DNA of 64,000 nucleotides from Paramacrobiotus metropolitanus (lineage: Eukaryota > Tardigrada > Eutardigrada > Parachela > Macrobiotidae). The translations under genes were made by a program, and so were the position numbers. The DNA lies in assembly GCF_019649055.1 (NCBI RefSeq), contig NW_026570223.1:3658001-3722000 (forward strand), given 5' to 3'. Positions 50,934 through 63,100 of this stretch are shown one piece after another (the stretch's first letter is position 1; the number at the start of each line of letters is the position of its first letter). Under the pieces are notes generated by a model. It did not search any database, was not told the DNA's origin, and saw only the letters and a list, made by a program, of their open reading frames with translations.

Positions 50934-53824
50934 AACGTGCAAAGGAGTTTCCGGCTCCGTTTAGCGCATTTCTCCTTAGTTAAACACCTGCAAATTTTAA
51001 ATATAGTAAAATAGAGGTTACCGATAATAATTGTTATTTAAACGAAGTCACGGAAAAGTACAATAATCTTACAATTTAATTTAGTAGTTGTACTCGAATA
51101 CCGGCACAAACACTTACTTATATATATACCTGTTGGTGTACTTGCTGAATGATTGAAATTAGTAATCACAGTTCACAAAGCAAATTAACTTAATGAAAAA
51201 ATCAAATAGTGCAATGAAAAATTTGTTAAAGACAGACAATAATCGATGCACGAAATGGCTCATAAAAATCAGAAGTAATAAGGCGAAGAAGAAAGTTCAG
51301 TCGCAAAAAATCGTGCCTAGCTAAACACGGGAAGCGTTGGTATGTAAGTCTGTTTCTTACAGAAGGCAAATATTAAATGTGGCTTAGTGCTTACAATTAA
51401 ATTAGTTGGTCGATCGGTAAAGTCACGATATACACCACGAGTACGGTGTATGATACTTATCGATTGAGATGTGAGATCTATTTTTCGGAAAGGAATGGGA
51501 AGCGAGTCTATAAATTAGGAACAAACCGCGTAAATGCATATGGTCAAATTACAACAGCATCAGACTGGATCATCATAATAAATTTATTTAAGCTGGTATT
51601 AGACCATGATCCTGATGTTGCTATCATATAGGACCGAGGCGGCATTTTTAAAGATCACTGCAGAAACTCCTGGTTAGCATTCAAGCGCACGAGATCGGCA
51701 AAGCATGCTTGGGTGACTCCCAGTCTAACTTCAAAAACTGCACCGCTGTGCAGCTTCGCTTCCGGTATTGCACCCCGCCACAAACGGCGCACTTTTCGCG
51801 TTCTGTTCCAGACAGGTTCGCTGTAGCTTAACAATTAACATGTACATGTACGTCACTGCTACGCTCTCGTACTTCCTTGTAATTTTCAATGTATAGGGAC
51901 GTGCTTCCGCACAAGATCGTTCAAATATTATAACTAGCCGAGATCGATTTTTCGGAACGTTTGCATATCCATGTTGCGTTTCTTTCCTCTTTTGCCATAT
52001 AATGATGTACGTACATACAGATACGGTCAAGTACAAATAATTACGAGTATCCTAAGGTTAAATATCGTAGTGCGCGGTCGATGGTACTAACATGTAGTTT
52101 CAAATTAATAACTGACAAACTTATAATATGTAAAAGTTTTTGCTGTAAAGATATGAATCGTAGAAGCTACATAAGTTCTGGTACATGATAACAGGAATGT
52201 GGTGTATAATACTCCGTACGTGTATTGTATCTGTATAATAAATATTAAAATTCTATAAATATAACAAAATTATGCTCGGCCAAAACTGTACTCAAGGGGT
52301 TAGCACTCCCCTTGTGCTAACCCCTTGAGTACAGTTTTGGCTCGGCACAGATGTAGAACTAGAACAGTACAATTACTGGACAGAAATATGTAACTACGCT
52401 AACATTTTTAATTTTTCCACCATACTATTAGTAAATAACAATTTAGAACGATATTATCCTTCTAAATTCTTTGGATATGTTTATATCTATTATGTGTCTA
52501 TCTGCAATTTTATCTACAGGTTCCTGTTTTATTGTTTTTAACAATAGGTTCTGCTCTTATTCTTTGGAGAGCTTTAGTGCTGCATGCTGTTGCAACGATA
52601 TTCTAACGAAGCCTAGTTGCAATATTAGTGGTCAATTCGCAGACACTATTATATCTATATGTATTGTACGTAAGTAGTTATCGTTAGGTATGATACTTTA
52701 TACAAAAGAGTCTTCCGGTTACGTGGTCCTGTTCCCGGTCCACGCATGATAACTACTCGACAACAAAATCATCGTTCAAATTCTATCGCTTATAATTACA
52801 ACAAAACTGCTTGCATTCAGAAAAAGAATTATTGTATTTGAATATACTCTTGGTTTGCAAAAAAGAGTTGAATATACAAATACTCTTGGTTCCCGAATAT
52901 CATGAAAAATTGCAGATCATGATTGTTGCATGATTGCAGTACATGGCAAAATATATACTAGTGGTACGTTGTACGCGAATATAAATATAAATATGACCTT
53001 ATCTTAAGAACTGCGAACTACCCTAGTATAGGTACAGGCACTGCCCATATAACGTACGCAGTCTATCAAAAACATAACACTGGTTTAACATAACGTAACA
53101 TAACACAGGATGCCGAAAAACATAACATTAATAAATAACTGTATGTTAAGCCCTTTGTGGATGTAAAGCGGGAAACGCCCGTCAGAAATTGTTCTTAGAA
53201 CGTTAAAGTTTTGTTGAATTTCATTTTACGATTATTAGATTATAAACACTAACTCCCAATCTGTAAAGACAGGCAGTGGGTTGTATATTCGTTGCCGAAT
53301 TATTTTCAATGTCTATAAGTAATTTTAAATCGTTCTTGAAGTACACAGGACGTCTCAGTCGAAGGTATTTGGTGGCAGATTGCAGCCCTATATGTTTTAC
53401 GCCGGAAATGTGCAGTGCTGGTGTAATCTTCCGGTCAGCTGCTGTTTAACTGTTTTTTTGGATATTTTACTCTGTCAAGAGCACTTAATCATTTCGAGAA
53501 GAGGTGGCATAAATTATTGGAATTTGTTGCTGACAAGTGCGGTCATCTTGAAATTAGCGTACAATGCGCAGTACTTGGGAAATTAAAACTGCTCATCGCA
53601 TTGTTATAGTGGCCAACTTGGAGTCGGCACTGGGTTATCACCAGTATGAGTAAGCAAAGTTTCTTTAGTTGTCTCCAGAATTATTATTAAAAATTTTCGT
53701 GTGGATTAGTTTAGAAAAATTATTTCGTTAAGCTTAGTTACAAAGACTGCAGTGTCATTGTACATTTGTAGTGATATTCTTATCCGTACAACGGGAAGTA
53801 TCTGGAATATCATTGGTGTTTCCG
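50934..53824. other. Intergenic, no gene seen (contains a perfect hairpin)
   Basis: A 2.9-kb AT-rich stretch with no recognisable coding region. Short frames (for example 51731-52036 minus, 52471-52677 plus, 53380-53586 plus) are unremarkable. The only structured element noticed is the hairpin at 52279-52341. Confidence 0.45.
52279..52341. repeat. Perfect 28-bp inverted repeat with 7-nt loop
   Basis: The bases at 52279-52306 are the exact reverse complement of 52314-52341, with TCCCCTT between them. The arm begins GCCAAAACTGTACTC. Perfect pairing over 28 bp is far beyond chance in this AT-rich DNA. It could be a foldback transposon remnant, a recent palindromic insertion or a hairpin RNA precursor. 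Confidence 0.9.
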
Positions 53825-56439
53825 ATGATGGACCCTGATGATGACGCGGCCGTGTTTTGTGATTCTCCGCTATGGGTAATTCGCGTCAAAACGTATAACA
53901 TGGATCTGAATATTACGAAAAAGTATCATAATCATGTTTTTGTGGGCAAAGCGCCGGATGCACAGATTGTACTCGATCGTGTGTAAGCACAGTAAGTTTA
54001 TACGCGCACGCTTTTACGTGATATTAATTACAGGACAACAACCTGACCTGGTATACCGACGATCCGAACTTTACGAACTGCTTCCAAAAGACAATCCTTA
54101 CTGTTATTCCATGCGCATTTTTGTGGATTTTCTTCCCTATACAACTGTGCATTATTTCGCATAAGAAAACATCAGGGAAAGATACCGGAACGTATCTGTT
54201 CTGGACAAAGATGGTAAGCAGTGTTGCATTTGGTTTATCTACAGGTGGTGCATGCGCACTGTGGTACTGTAAATATGGTATTATGTGCTAGTATACTACT
54301 CGTACATCATAAGTTATAGATAAATTAATATACATAATTATTGATCTTTATCGAATTCAGACAATGGGAAGTGTATTGTGCGCAACAAGTGTTATGGAGT
54401 TGATTTTTTCCTTCTATGGTCTGGCGGTGTATGGATCCCGACCCGTACTGGGTTACGACGTTCCCGTCCACCAATACGCCGACATTTTTATGGCCATAAT
54501 CCAGTTATTAACCTATGTAAGTTCGGTCAGGAATTCGCTTGTTTTGACGAACCTTATTTGCCGTGTCAGCAATCCTAGTGACACAATTTTTGAAATGTAT
54601 ACCAATTTATCTGTAACAGAACTGCATACATTGGATCGAATGCAGTTTACCATGCAGCAGTCGAGAAAAATAACAGAGTATACTTTGTAGATAATTACTC
54701 GTCTGCGCCTCATTGCAGGTTTTGTATATATTTTATGTGGTACTGGACTGGCGGAAGCGGCGCGCGTCTAATGGAGCATTGCTTATTTTTTGGTTGCTGA
54801 CGGCTGTTACGGAAGGTGTGATCCTCCGGACACAGATAAAACTTCTCATTGACCTTGTAGGTTTTCGTATACATACATACAAGTGGACTTGTTATAAAAT
54901 TCTTATCTGCTGTAGGTTTGAACAATATTATCCACTTAATTGTAGGGTGTTGACAGTTTAACTGAAAAATTCTGCGTGGCTATTAAAATGATACAAAGCG
55001 CCTTCATCTTTGCGCTGCTGATATTTTCCTCCTTCTCTTCGTATTCCTGCCATTTCAACAAAGATGTTCAGACGGTAAGTAGTCGCACTAGTACTGCAAT
55101 TACAGCAGTTTTAATATTGTGTTTTTAATCATGTCGAATTCGTAGTTTGCATCGCCGGAAAGGCATTCGCCATTCCTCAGTCAGCTGTTGTTCTGGTGGT
55201 TTAACCGGCAAGTCTACAATCTCAAAATTTTAACATAACAACAATAAATTTTGAGGTTTTTTAATAAAAATATTTTGTGGGAACGCATGAAATGCGCTTG
55301 GCTTGCTAGTGGTATTATTGTATAGATATGTTGATGTGCTTACAGTGTGCGAAGCTGAATTGACATACGCTCTGTAAAGCCGAAGGCCAGTGTTTACTGT
55401 AAGCTGCAAAATTAACACTAAAATAATCATTTTTCTTATATGTAATACAGAATATATTTCGCCCTTTTTCGCACGCAGCCGTTTTACAGTCTTTCATGTG
55501 ATAAACTGGTAACATCCCTTTCTTTATACTAAACCTACTTTTATGTTTATTGTGGTTCTCATATTCTTCTTTGTGCTATAGAATCGTGTATCGCGGCTGG
55601 AAATCAACATTCACTGTGGATAATTTATGGCGATTATTAAGCTCACAGGAGAAAGCCAAAACCGTGTCGGCTATATTTTTTAAACACTGGGATCGGTATG
55701 CAGCACGCGCGCCTTCTGTTCCGCTAGGGACGGTGTTGTTGAAAGCATTTTGGATGGAGCTTATGTTCAGCTGCTTTCTGAAACTAATTTACAATGCCAT
55801 GCTGTTCTCGGTGCCAGAACTATTGCGCCGGTTGATATTCTTTGTCAAACATCCTAAGGATGAAATCTGGAAAGGTTATCTTTTTGCCGCGTTGTTGCTG
55901 ATGGCTTCCATGATCCAGACCATGTCTATTGGACATTATTTCCATCGGTGCAATATTTTGGGATTACGAATACGCACGGCGTTGATGAGCGCGGTCTACC
56001 GAAAGGTAACGAATTCAAAACGGCAGTTTTCTTGTCAGTTTTGTTAGACTTTGTTAAAAGTTTTTTCCCACATGCGTGCACACTGAATTGCATTTTTGCA
56101 CTTAAAGAAATATTCCTAAATATACTATAAATATCGTTTAATCCAGGCAGTTGAACAAACATGTCTTGCTTATTACAGATTTTGCGCACCGGGCCGTTTA
56201 CACGAAGTGAAGCAAATGCAAAACAATTCCAGCCGACTAACCTGATCTCGGTGGACGCGCAGCGGATTATGGATTTATCATCATTTATAAATCAGTTATG
56301 GGAAGTGCCACTTCAGATCGGCATTTCCATGTACCTGTTGCATAATGTTTTGGGTGCATCAGCATTTGCTGGATTGGGTGTTATGGTTTTGAGTATCCCC
56401 ATTGAAGTCGGCATTGCAGTGTGGAGTAAGCGACTTCAG
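53825..56439 (+). CDS. ABCC/MRP-type ABC transporter, N-terminal part only
   Basis: Eight exons, 53825-53875, 54034-54213, 54361-54516, 54719-54856, 54946-55074, 55146-55207, 55582-56005 and 56179-56439, encode 467 residues and end at a good donor (CAG|GTACGA). They cover TMD0 with its five helices (starting MMDPDDDAAVFCDSPLW, then NLTWYTDDPNFTNCFQ as in MRP1), the L0 linker, and the first helices of TMD1 (FKHWDRYAARAP, QTMSIGHYFHRCN, LRIRTALMSAVYRK, LISVDAQRIMDLSSFINQLW). MRPs export glutathione and other organic-anion conjugates. The rest of TMD1, NBD1, TMD2 and NBD2 are absent: the next 7.5 kb is an LTR-like unit and foreign-looking GC-rich DNA. The gene is either interrupted in an intron or truncated. 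The intron after 55207 is GC-AG (CG|GCAAGT). Confidence 0.9.
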
Positions 56440-56502
56440 GTACGAGCACAACAATGACAAGTAAAATCCATTTATTGTTAAAACAGAGCATACTCTAGGG
56501 TT

Positions 56503-57303
56503 TGTAACAGGCAAGCGCGAGGAGATCACGAGTGAGCTTTATTGTACAAATAAAGGGGAACAATGCTGCGTAATAGCAGGAAAGCAAGAACAAAGCACTG
56601 ATGGCTAAGCAAGTGATTGCTAGAAAAGTGGGTTCTTGAGCGTCTGTCAAGGCGTGAAAGAAGCAACTGGCGGCAAGCACGTGGTGTGTGCCATCAGCTG
56701 TGTGTTGATGCGCAGACTGGACTCAATCCAACGCGAGCGTACGCTGAGTCATACAGCGAGAGAGGGACGAGAGAGCAAGTATGCTCAGTGTGTGCGCCGC
56801 GTATATCCGCTTCAGCGGATATAAGTGCAGTGCAGCAGCACACGTACGTACAGCGAGAGAGGCGATATGGCAAGCATGAGTGCAAGTACGACCGTGGTGG
56901 GCCGTATGCACCAGGCGCAGTCATGTGCCTCTGACATGCCTCTGGGCGGGAATCCGAGCTCCTGCGAAGGATGCTCCGACTCGGTACCGCACCAGTACCG
57001 CACAACTCTCCAGTCGGACCCAATGTGGGGTCGCTGGTACGCGTCCTCTAACAGTGGGAGTCCGGTGTCTGGTTGACCGTCCCTTGTTCACTTCCGGACC
57101 CATGAGTGGAAGCCACTCACGGCCGAAAATCCGGAAGCCGCTCGATGTTCGTTGTTGGACCGGTGATGCTTCGGTTGGCTGGCTTCTTGCTTCTGTTGGC
57201 AGCGGAGAACAATGTGAAAGAAAATGTAATGAAAGTTTATGCAGCGCGAAAGAAAGTATGAAATAAAGTTTAATCACAATTCCAGTGAGCAAAAGGGGTT
57301 ACA
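56503..57303. repeat. LTR-like unit, TGTAAC...GTTACA
   Basis: This 801-bp stretch begins TGTAACAGG and ends GGGGTTACA, a perfect 6-bp terminal inverted repeat of the kind that ends many Ty3/gypsy LTRs. Polyadenylation-like AATAAA occurs near each end, one on each strand (about 56542 minus, 57262 plus). A TATA-like sequence lies in a central palindrome. Flanks GGGTT and AAAAC do not match, so it is not a simple solo LTR with target duplication. No primer-binding site or polypurine tract was recognised at 57304. It could be one LTR of a longer element continuing to the right. Confidence 0.45.
56802..56823. repeat. 10-bp palindrome in LTR-like unit
   Basis: TATATCCGCT and AGCGGATATA are separated by TC. 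It provides TATA-like sequence on both strands. Confidence 0.7.
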
Positions 57304-57504
57304 AAACAGATCTGTTAAAGAGATCGAACTAGAAAAATACAATTCCATTTGTTAGGGAAATACTAAAAAAATACAAAAGTCTGTCCGGGGGTCCTATTCC
57401 GACTAGGATGACGTCCACGGGGTCTCCTGTCCACTTTCATCCGGTAAGTTGGGTCCGGGGCATCAGTTCCCGGGTTACCCGTCGTAACCGGTTACATTCA
57501 CCGA

Positions 57505-60042
57505 GGTCGGATAAGCACGGTTAAACACTTACTTCCGACTCGTATCCGTCCGTTCGGGATAGAGAGGCACTGTTGCAGGTGCAAATGCCGAGGCATCCTC
57601 TCTGAATGGGGAATTAGGACCGAGGTCGGTTTGACCAAGGTCGGCCTACCGGTAAGTCGACCGGCGGCTAGGGAAATTCGGCTATGTCCCGAATTGTTAA
57701 GGTCCAGGTCGGAAAAACTGTATGTCGGTCATGCGGCCTGTGTGGTCGTCATGTACAGCAGTTCCGTTCAAAAAGTGGTCGGTTACAACCGTTTAATCTG
57801 CTACCACGAGCCTAATTTTGAGATTATCCGAGTCGAACTGGCTCGAAGGTCCGATCGGAATTCATGAGTTACCTTCTGTTGAGGTCGGTCATCCCATCCG
57901 TCAGTGGTCGACTAGGGTTGACCTGCAATAACATGCCCATGTGGGGCTAAACAAGTTCCTTCAAGTCGAATTCGTCCATTGTAGACAGTTGTCGTTCCTC
58001 TTTCGTCGTGTTGACTGGAGTTCCGACTTCCGACTTGTATTCAGTTATGGTCGACTTCGGAAGGTCGGATGAACTGAGTCTTCATCCGTTCGAAGGTCGG
58101 ATTTTTCCGTTGGGAGGTCGGTTCTCGACTTCTATATTCCTTTGCCGACTTGTTGTCGTATCCTTCCGACTTCTGTGCAGTCACTTCCGACCTCGGCTTG
58201 AGGTCGGATATCCTTATCCAAGTTCGGAGGTCGGCTATTTTCCGACTTCCTCAGGTCGGAAAAACTTTGTGTTTTATCCGACGAGAGGCTAAGTTCTTCC
58301 ACTAGGAGGTCGATTTCATACTTCTGGTTAATTTTCCGACTTGTCGTCGCTTGCTCCCGACCTCCATCTGGTGTTGTCACTTCATTTTAGGAGTTCTGTG
58401 CGTTCGGCTACAGTTGACCGGGTCCCTGGTGTCAGGACATCCTACGGTCAGTTCGAACTGGCAGAAGGATGTTCGGCAGCACAACTCCGTTCCTTCTGTA
58501 ATTTCTGACATGAACTCCAGGTCGGATCCGAGCTACTGTTGAGGTCGGTCAATCCGAATAACTTGCTGCTGGGTCGCCGAGTCTTGCGAGGTAGGGGTTC
58601 CTTGGCATCTGTTGGCCGGTTGACTGGCGTTTCATCATGCACTGCGCTCGCTCGCAACACTAAGGGTCTTTGTGGCCCCGGTTGACAAGACGAACTCTTT
58701 GGTTCAAACTTCATGCACATGCAAGTCCCTGAGGTCGTCAGATCCGTTTCTTCCATTCTGTTTTGTCGCGAACCTGTGACGCCTAGCCGCTTCTGTTGGG
58801 GGTAGACGACTCACGTCCACGAGGGGAATTTTCTTTGCCGCTGACAAAGGCAATGCTGCCACTTTTGTTGCGGCCGCATGGTCTTTGTCAGCGGGGTTCG
58901 TTAGGGGGTGCAGATCGCGTATTCTAACACGGTCCGCCTAGGATGTTCCATTGAAGACATGGGGAAGCAGGTCGCGGCGGAGTCGTTGGTACACCAGTAT
59001 CCAAATCACCGTCGCTGTTCCTCTTCAGGGAATGGCAGCACGTTCAAGGACGCGCGTAGTCGTGGTCACCGGTGAATCGGCTGGTTTACCCGATGTCGCC
59101 CGGGGGAGACTGCGGTTGATCTCCAGGTACAGAGCCTGTAGGTCTGGATTCAAACGGAGAATCCGGTTGAGTTGCCACGTAACTACTGCCAGCTTCCGTC
59201 CATGGTCGACTCCTCGTTGGTCGGCTACCGTATACGCTGTCGATCTGTGTGATCGTTTAAAGGTAGCGAGTCGTGGTTCCAACGTTCTGCGTCGTTGCAG
59301 GTCGAACCGTTTGGGTTTCCAAAACCGGTCTTTGTGATCGGCTTGCACAACCGACCTTTGTGGTCGACTTGCACAGCAGTATCCATTATGTCTCCAAGTT
59401 ATGGGCGAAGTACGAAGTCGACTTTTGTGGTCGGCTCCTGTACCTAGTCGAATCCGAGTCTTCCTGCGCTGTTGGCGGCTCGGCCGAAGGATTTCCGCTG
59501 TTTACACTGGTGAAGGCTGCTCGGCTACCCGGTTCCGAAGTTGGCCACGGGTGCTTGGCGAACATGGCGTGGAACGCGCGCAGCGACGTGTTCCGCGCCA
59601 TGTTAGCGTAATCCTCTCGGTTTCTTCTCCGGAGTCAGTTGGCCGGAGTAATCTCCATGTAACGCGGATTGGGGCGTCTGTTGGCTCCGATGGTCGCAGA
59701 ACGTGGTTGGCGATCTGCTGTGTTAGCAGATGTGGTTACGATCTGTTTTTGCCGTGCTGGGGAACTGGGGTCGGTTGCCCAGTTCATTCCAGAGGATTCC
59801 TTAGGGGACGTACCGGTACGGTGAGGGAGCCGAAGTACCCGGGTCTGACCACGCGTTTCCGGGTCCGACCAAAGAATCCGGCCGACTTGTGTAGTCGGCT
59901 TTCTGGCAAAGTCGTCGTTGACGTCCGCCGCGTACATGGTTAGTCGATTTCCATGAAGAGAACTAAAGAAAAGTGTCCATTCCGAAGTCGGTTCTCGACG
60001 GCGCTGTTTCTCAGCTAGACTGTTTCTCAGTCGGAAGGTCGG
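57505..60042 (+). repeat. Dispersed GGTCGG motif array
   Basis: Reading by eye, GGTCGG occurs 18 times on the + strand (57505, 57624, 57639, 57707, 57777, 57883, 58063, 58095, 58116, 58202, 58229, 58254, 58520, 58543, 59219, 59429, 59769, 60037) and about four times as CCGACC, where under one per strand is expected. Most copies are preceded by A. The extended form GGTCGGTTCTCG recurs at 58116, 60037 and 62387. Copies continue into the intron of the adjacent gene (62377, 62387, 62487). Spacing is irregular, so it is not a simple tandem repeat. Whole region 57304-60124 has no recognisable coding sequence. Confidence 0.85.
58838..58894. repeat. 12-bp inverted repeat
   Basis: CCGCTGACAAAG (58838-58849) and CTTTGTCAGCGG (58883-58894) flank 33 bases, inside the GGTCGG-rich non-coding block. 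Confidence 0.8.
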
Positions 60043-60124
60043 TTCTCGACCATGCCGTTTCTCGGCGTTAAGTTCCCATAATTATTCCGAATGGGGGATC
60101 GAGTTCCAATGTGGGAACTCGACC

Positions 60125-63100
60125 TTAACTAAGTGGGACTTCGACGGGTTTATCGCCGCCGAAGTAATCTTCTTCTTCGTCGTCGTCCGGGCCAGGTCGG
60201 TTATGTGGCCGTATGTTTGGGTCCCTCGGTTTACAGGTCGCCGGGCCGCTCCGTTGAGACATCTCGTCGGTCTCATCTGTTTCCTGGCCTGGGCGCTCTG
60301 CTCTGCCCTTTCTCGATTCCTTGGCTGCTTGTTTGCGGAGTCGCAGCGCGTACGGTTGTGCGCCGGGTGCTATGTCATCCGACATCCAAGGTCCGTAGGG
60401 CGATGAGTTGAATCCGCTGGGCAAAGTTTTCTTCCGTCGATACCAGCTAATAAATCTGGTCGCGTCGTCGCTGGGATCTATGTGATCCTCACGAAAGGCA
60501 TACTTTGTCGCATACCGTTCGTGGGTGTACAGCAAGTCGCGCATCCAGACTGCTAGGATAACACTTCTCATCGGTGTGCCGAGTTGGGCCACGAGGGTTT
60601 CCACAGCCGCTGGTATCGCTTCGTTGTAGTACAGTCCGTACAAGGTGTAATGGCAAAAGTAATTGCCGAGTCGAGCTGCGAAGATGAACCGCAGGAATGC
60701 CGTAACTCCGTCCTGGGCCATGTCGACTTCTCCTTCCGGGAGATACTGGGTTAAATCCAGTGCTGCCCGAGCCGCGGTGATTACAAAGGCTGGGTGTGCG
60801 TTCGTGATGACGAACTGGGCAACACTCTCCAACTCGTCATGGGAGTATTCCCGAGCTCCTAGTTGGCTCGCACGTGTTCCATCCGGGCTGTACAATGGTA
60901 CGTTCAGCAAGACCGGATCGGTCATCGACGGCAACGCGTTCGATCTGGTGTACGGGTGTTCAACATTCGGCGCTGTGTGCGCGTTCATGTTGATGTCAGC
61001 TCGCCACTGATGTTGTTCGAACAGCATCTGATATCCGGATCGGACGAGGAATTGACGAAGGTTTTCTACCATCCGCCAGATTTGTGGTCGGTAGCGTTCC
61101 TCGTAGTTCATGACATTCATAATGTGGTTCGTCCGTTCAGTGGGATGTAGCATGACGACCTCGATTCCTTGTTGTCGAGCTCGATCGTAGCGAGGGTCTT
61201 CTCGGATCGGCACTTCCACTTGCGGCAATTGTGCCATCTGGTCGGCTACGTCGACGTCCATTTGCTCTTGTTGAGCTTCCGGTTCAACTGGGGCTTCGGC
61301 CGCCGGTTCCACTTGTTGGCCTTCCGGCTGCTGATCGGGTGGGATGAAGTTACGTTTCGACTTATTTGTTAAGTCGACCGTAAGTCCGATTCCTGTTTCT
61401 CCAGATCCAGTTCGTTTCCCTGGTGGAGCTCTAGTTGGCTCCTTCCCAGCTTCACGGATAACGGTTCGTTGCGCTTCGATTCTGTCTCGAAGATCAACTG
61501 GGCCGATCCGGTGTCGAAGGTCGTGTCCTGCAAGATTCTTGCTGGGTCGGCGCTGCTGTTGTTGAGCCGCCGGTTGAGTCCGGTTTCCGGGCTGGGGGAT
61601 CTGCTGAGGAACAGTTGGACGAGCCTGAGTGACTACTGGCGTTGCCCTATGTGGGATTGCCATCAACTGTTCCTGGGTTGCCGGTGTGAAGGTGACTGGC
61701 TGTTGAGTTCCGTCCGGCATATTCATCATCATTGTTAACGAGGCGCCCGTCATTGGTCGGTGTGGGTCTCCGACGAAGACGTCGCGTATGGTGGGAATCA
61801 GTTCTCCGACCGTCGGGAGAGCACCCTGTGTGGGTGTCTGTACCCGAATCTTTATTTCTGGTTCATAATCAGTCGGTGGGGGATGGACCTTCATCGAGGC
61901 GATTCGTTTGTCAACCTCTCTGATTCTCTTCTGGTCCTCTAATTGACGATTAGCTTCTTGCAGCTGGCGGTACTCCCACAGTCTATCTGTTAAGACTGGT
62001 GGTCGAGTTCCTTGCCAGCCCGGGTCCTGACTTCGTTGTCGTTGAATGACCGCTAAGTTGTCCTGTTCATGGGCCTGCAGCTGATCCACCAGAATCTCGT
62101 TTCGGGCTATGTATCGGTACGCGCTCAGGTTTCCAGCGACAACATTAATGTAAAGTGCTGCTGCCTGAGCTCGCATCTGCGCTCCAGTACCGGTAACTCG
62201 TTCGTTGGTAAAGGAAACGATGCATCCCGCGCATGGCAATCTGTTGTTGTCCCGTGTCGCGTTGTCCCTGCACTGTCGGCAGTCCTCCGTATAAGCTTCC
62301 GTACGAGTCTGTCAAAATAAAAGTAAGCGAACCGTTTCTCGGTTGCATCCTATAAGTTACACCCTACGATTACTACGGTCGGGCCAGGTCGGTTCTCGCA
62401 CTGGTCCAAGACGCCTTTGTGGTCGTCTAATGAGGTAGGTCGACTTCTGTTGGTCGATGACACCTGTGTGGTGTCAATGGAAGGAGGTCGGTTATGCCTC
62501 TCTCCCAGCGCGTTCTGCGTTTCCTCATTCCCGTGTGGGTACTTCTGGCGACCCGAGCCGACTTGCTTGGTGCGAGTCAGCCAACTCGGTCGATTGTGCC
62601 GGGGTCGGTCGTTCCTTCGGTAAGTGTCCGTATCGATGGGTTGATGGGTTTAAGGCGATAAATCGTTGACCGCCTTGGGTTTTATCGGTATTCGTGGCAA
62701 ATTGTTGTTGGTGGAGTGCCTTCGATATGACGAATTCTAGTTCGTCATCCAGGGAGTACTTCTTCCGTCCGGCAACTGCGTCTGGTTTGGTCTTGTATTT
62801 AGGGTCGACCAACTGCGGTTCCGCTGATGTCCACTGGAATTCAAACCGCGCTATGAGTTGATGGAGTATTTCTCCGCGGGTAAGTCCGTCAGGGTGCCAG
62901 GACATTTCCATGCACGCCTGTATGGCGTGTATCCATCCTTCGTATGTTGAAGGGGCCGGATCTTTCTTAGCCGGTGGGAACTCATAGTACATCCGCTTTC
63001 CGCTGGTGTATGTACGTATCAGCTTCCCAGCATGGTATCCTAGGTCGCAGTAGTGCCTCACGTTGTTCTGGCTAAGTTGTCGCCAATCGCCCGTCTCATC

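Noticed and set aside
56617-57292. Overlapping frames on both strands in the LTR-like unit (up to 128 codons)
   Set aside because: Frames on four or more registers at once reflect GC-rich composition with few stops, not coding.
58951-59943. Plus-strand frames of 128 and 180 codons
   Set aside because: They lie in the GGTCGG-rich block, have opposite-strand mirror frames and no protein-like pattern.
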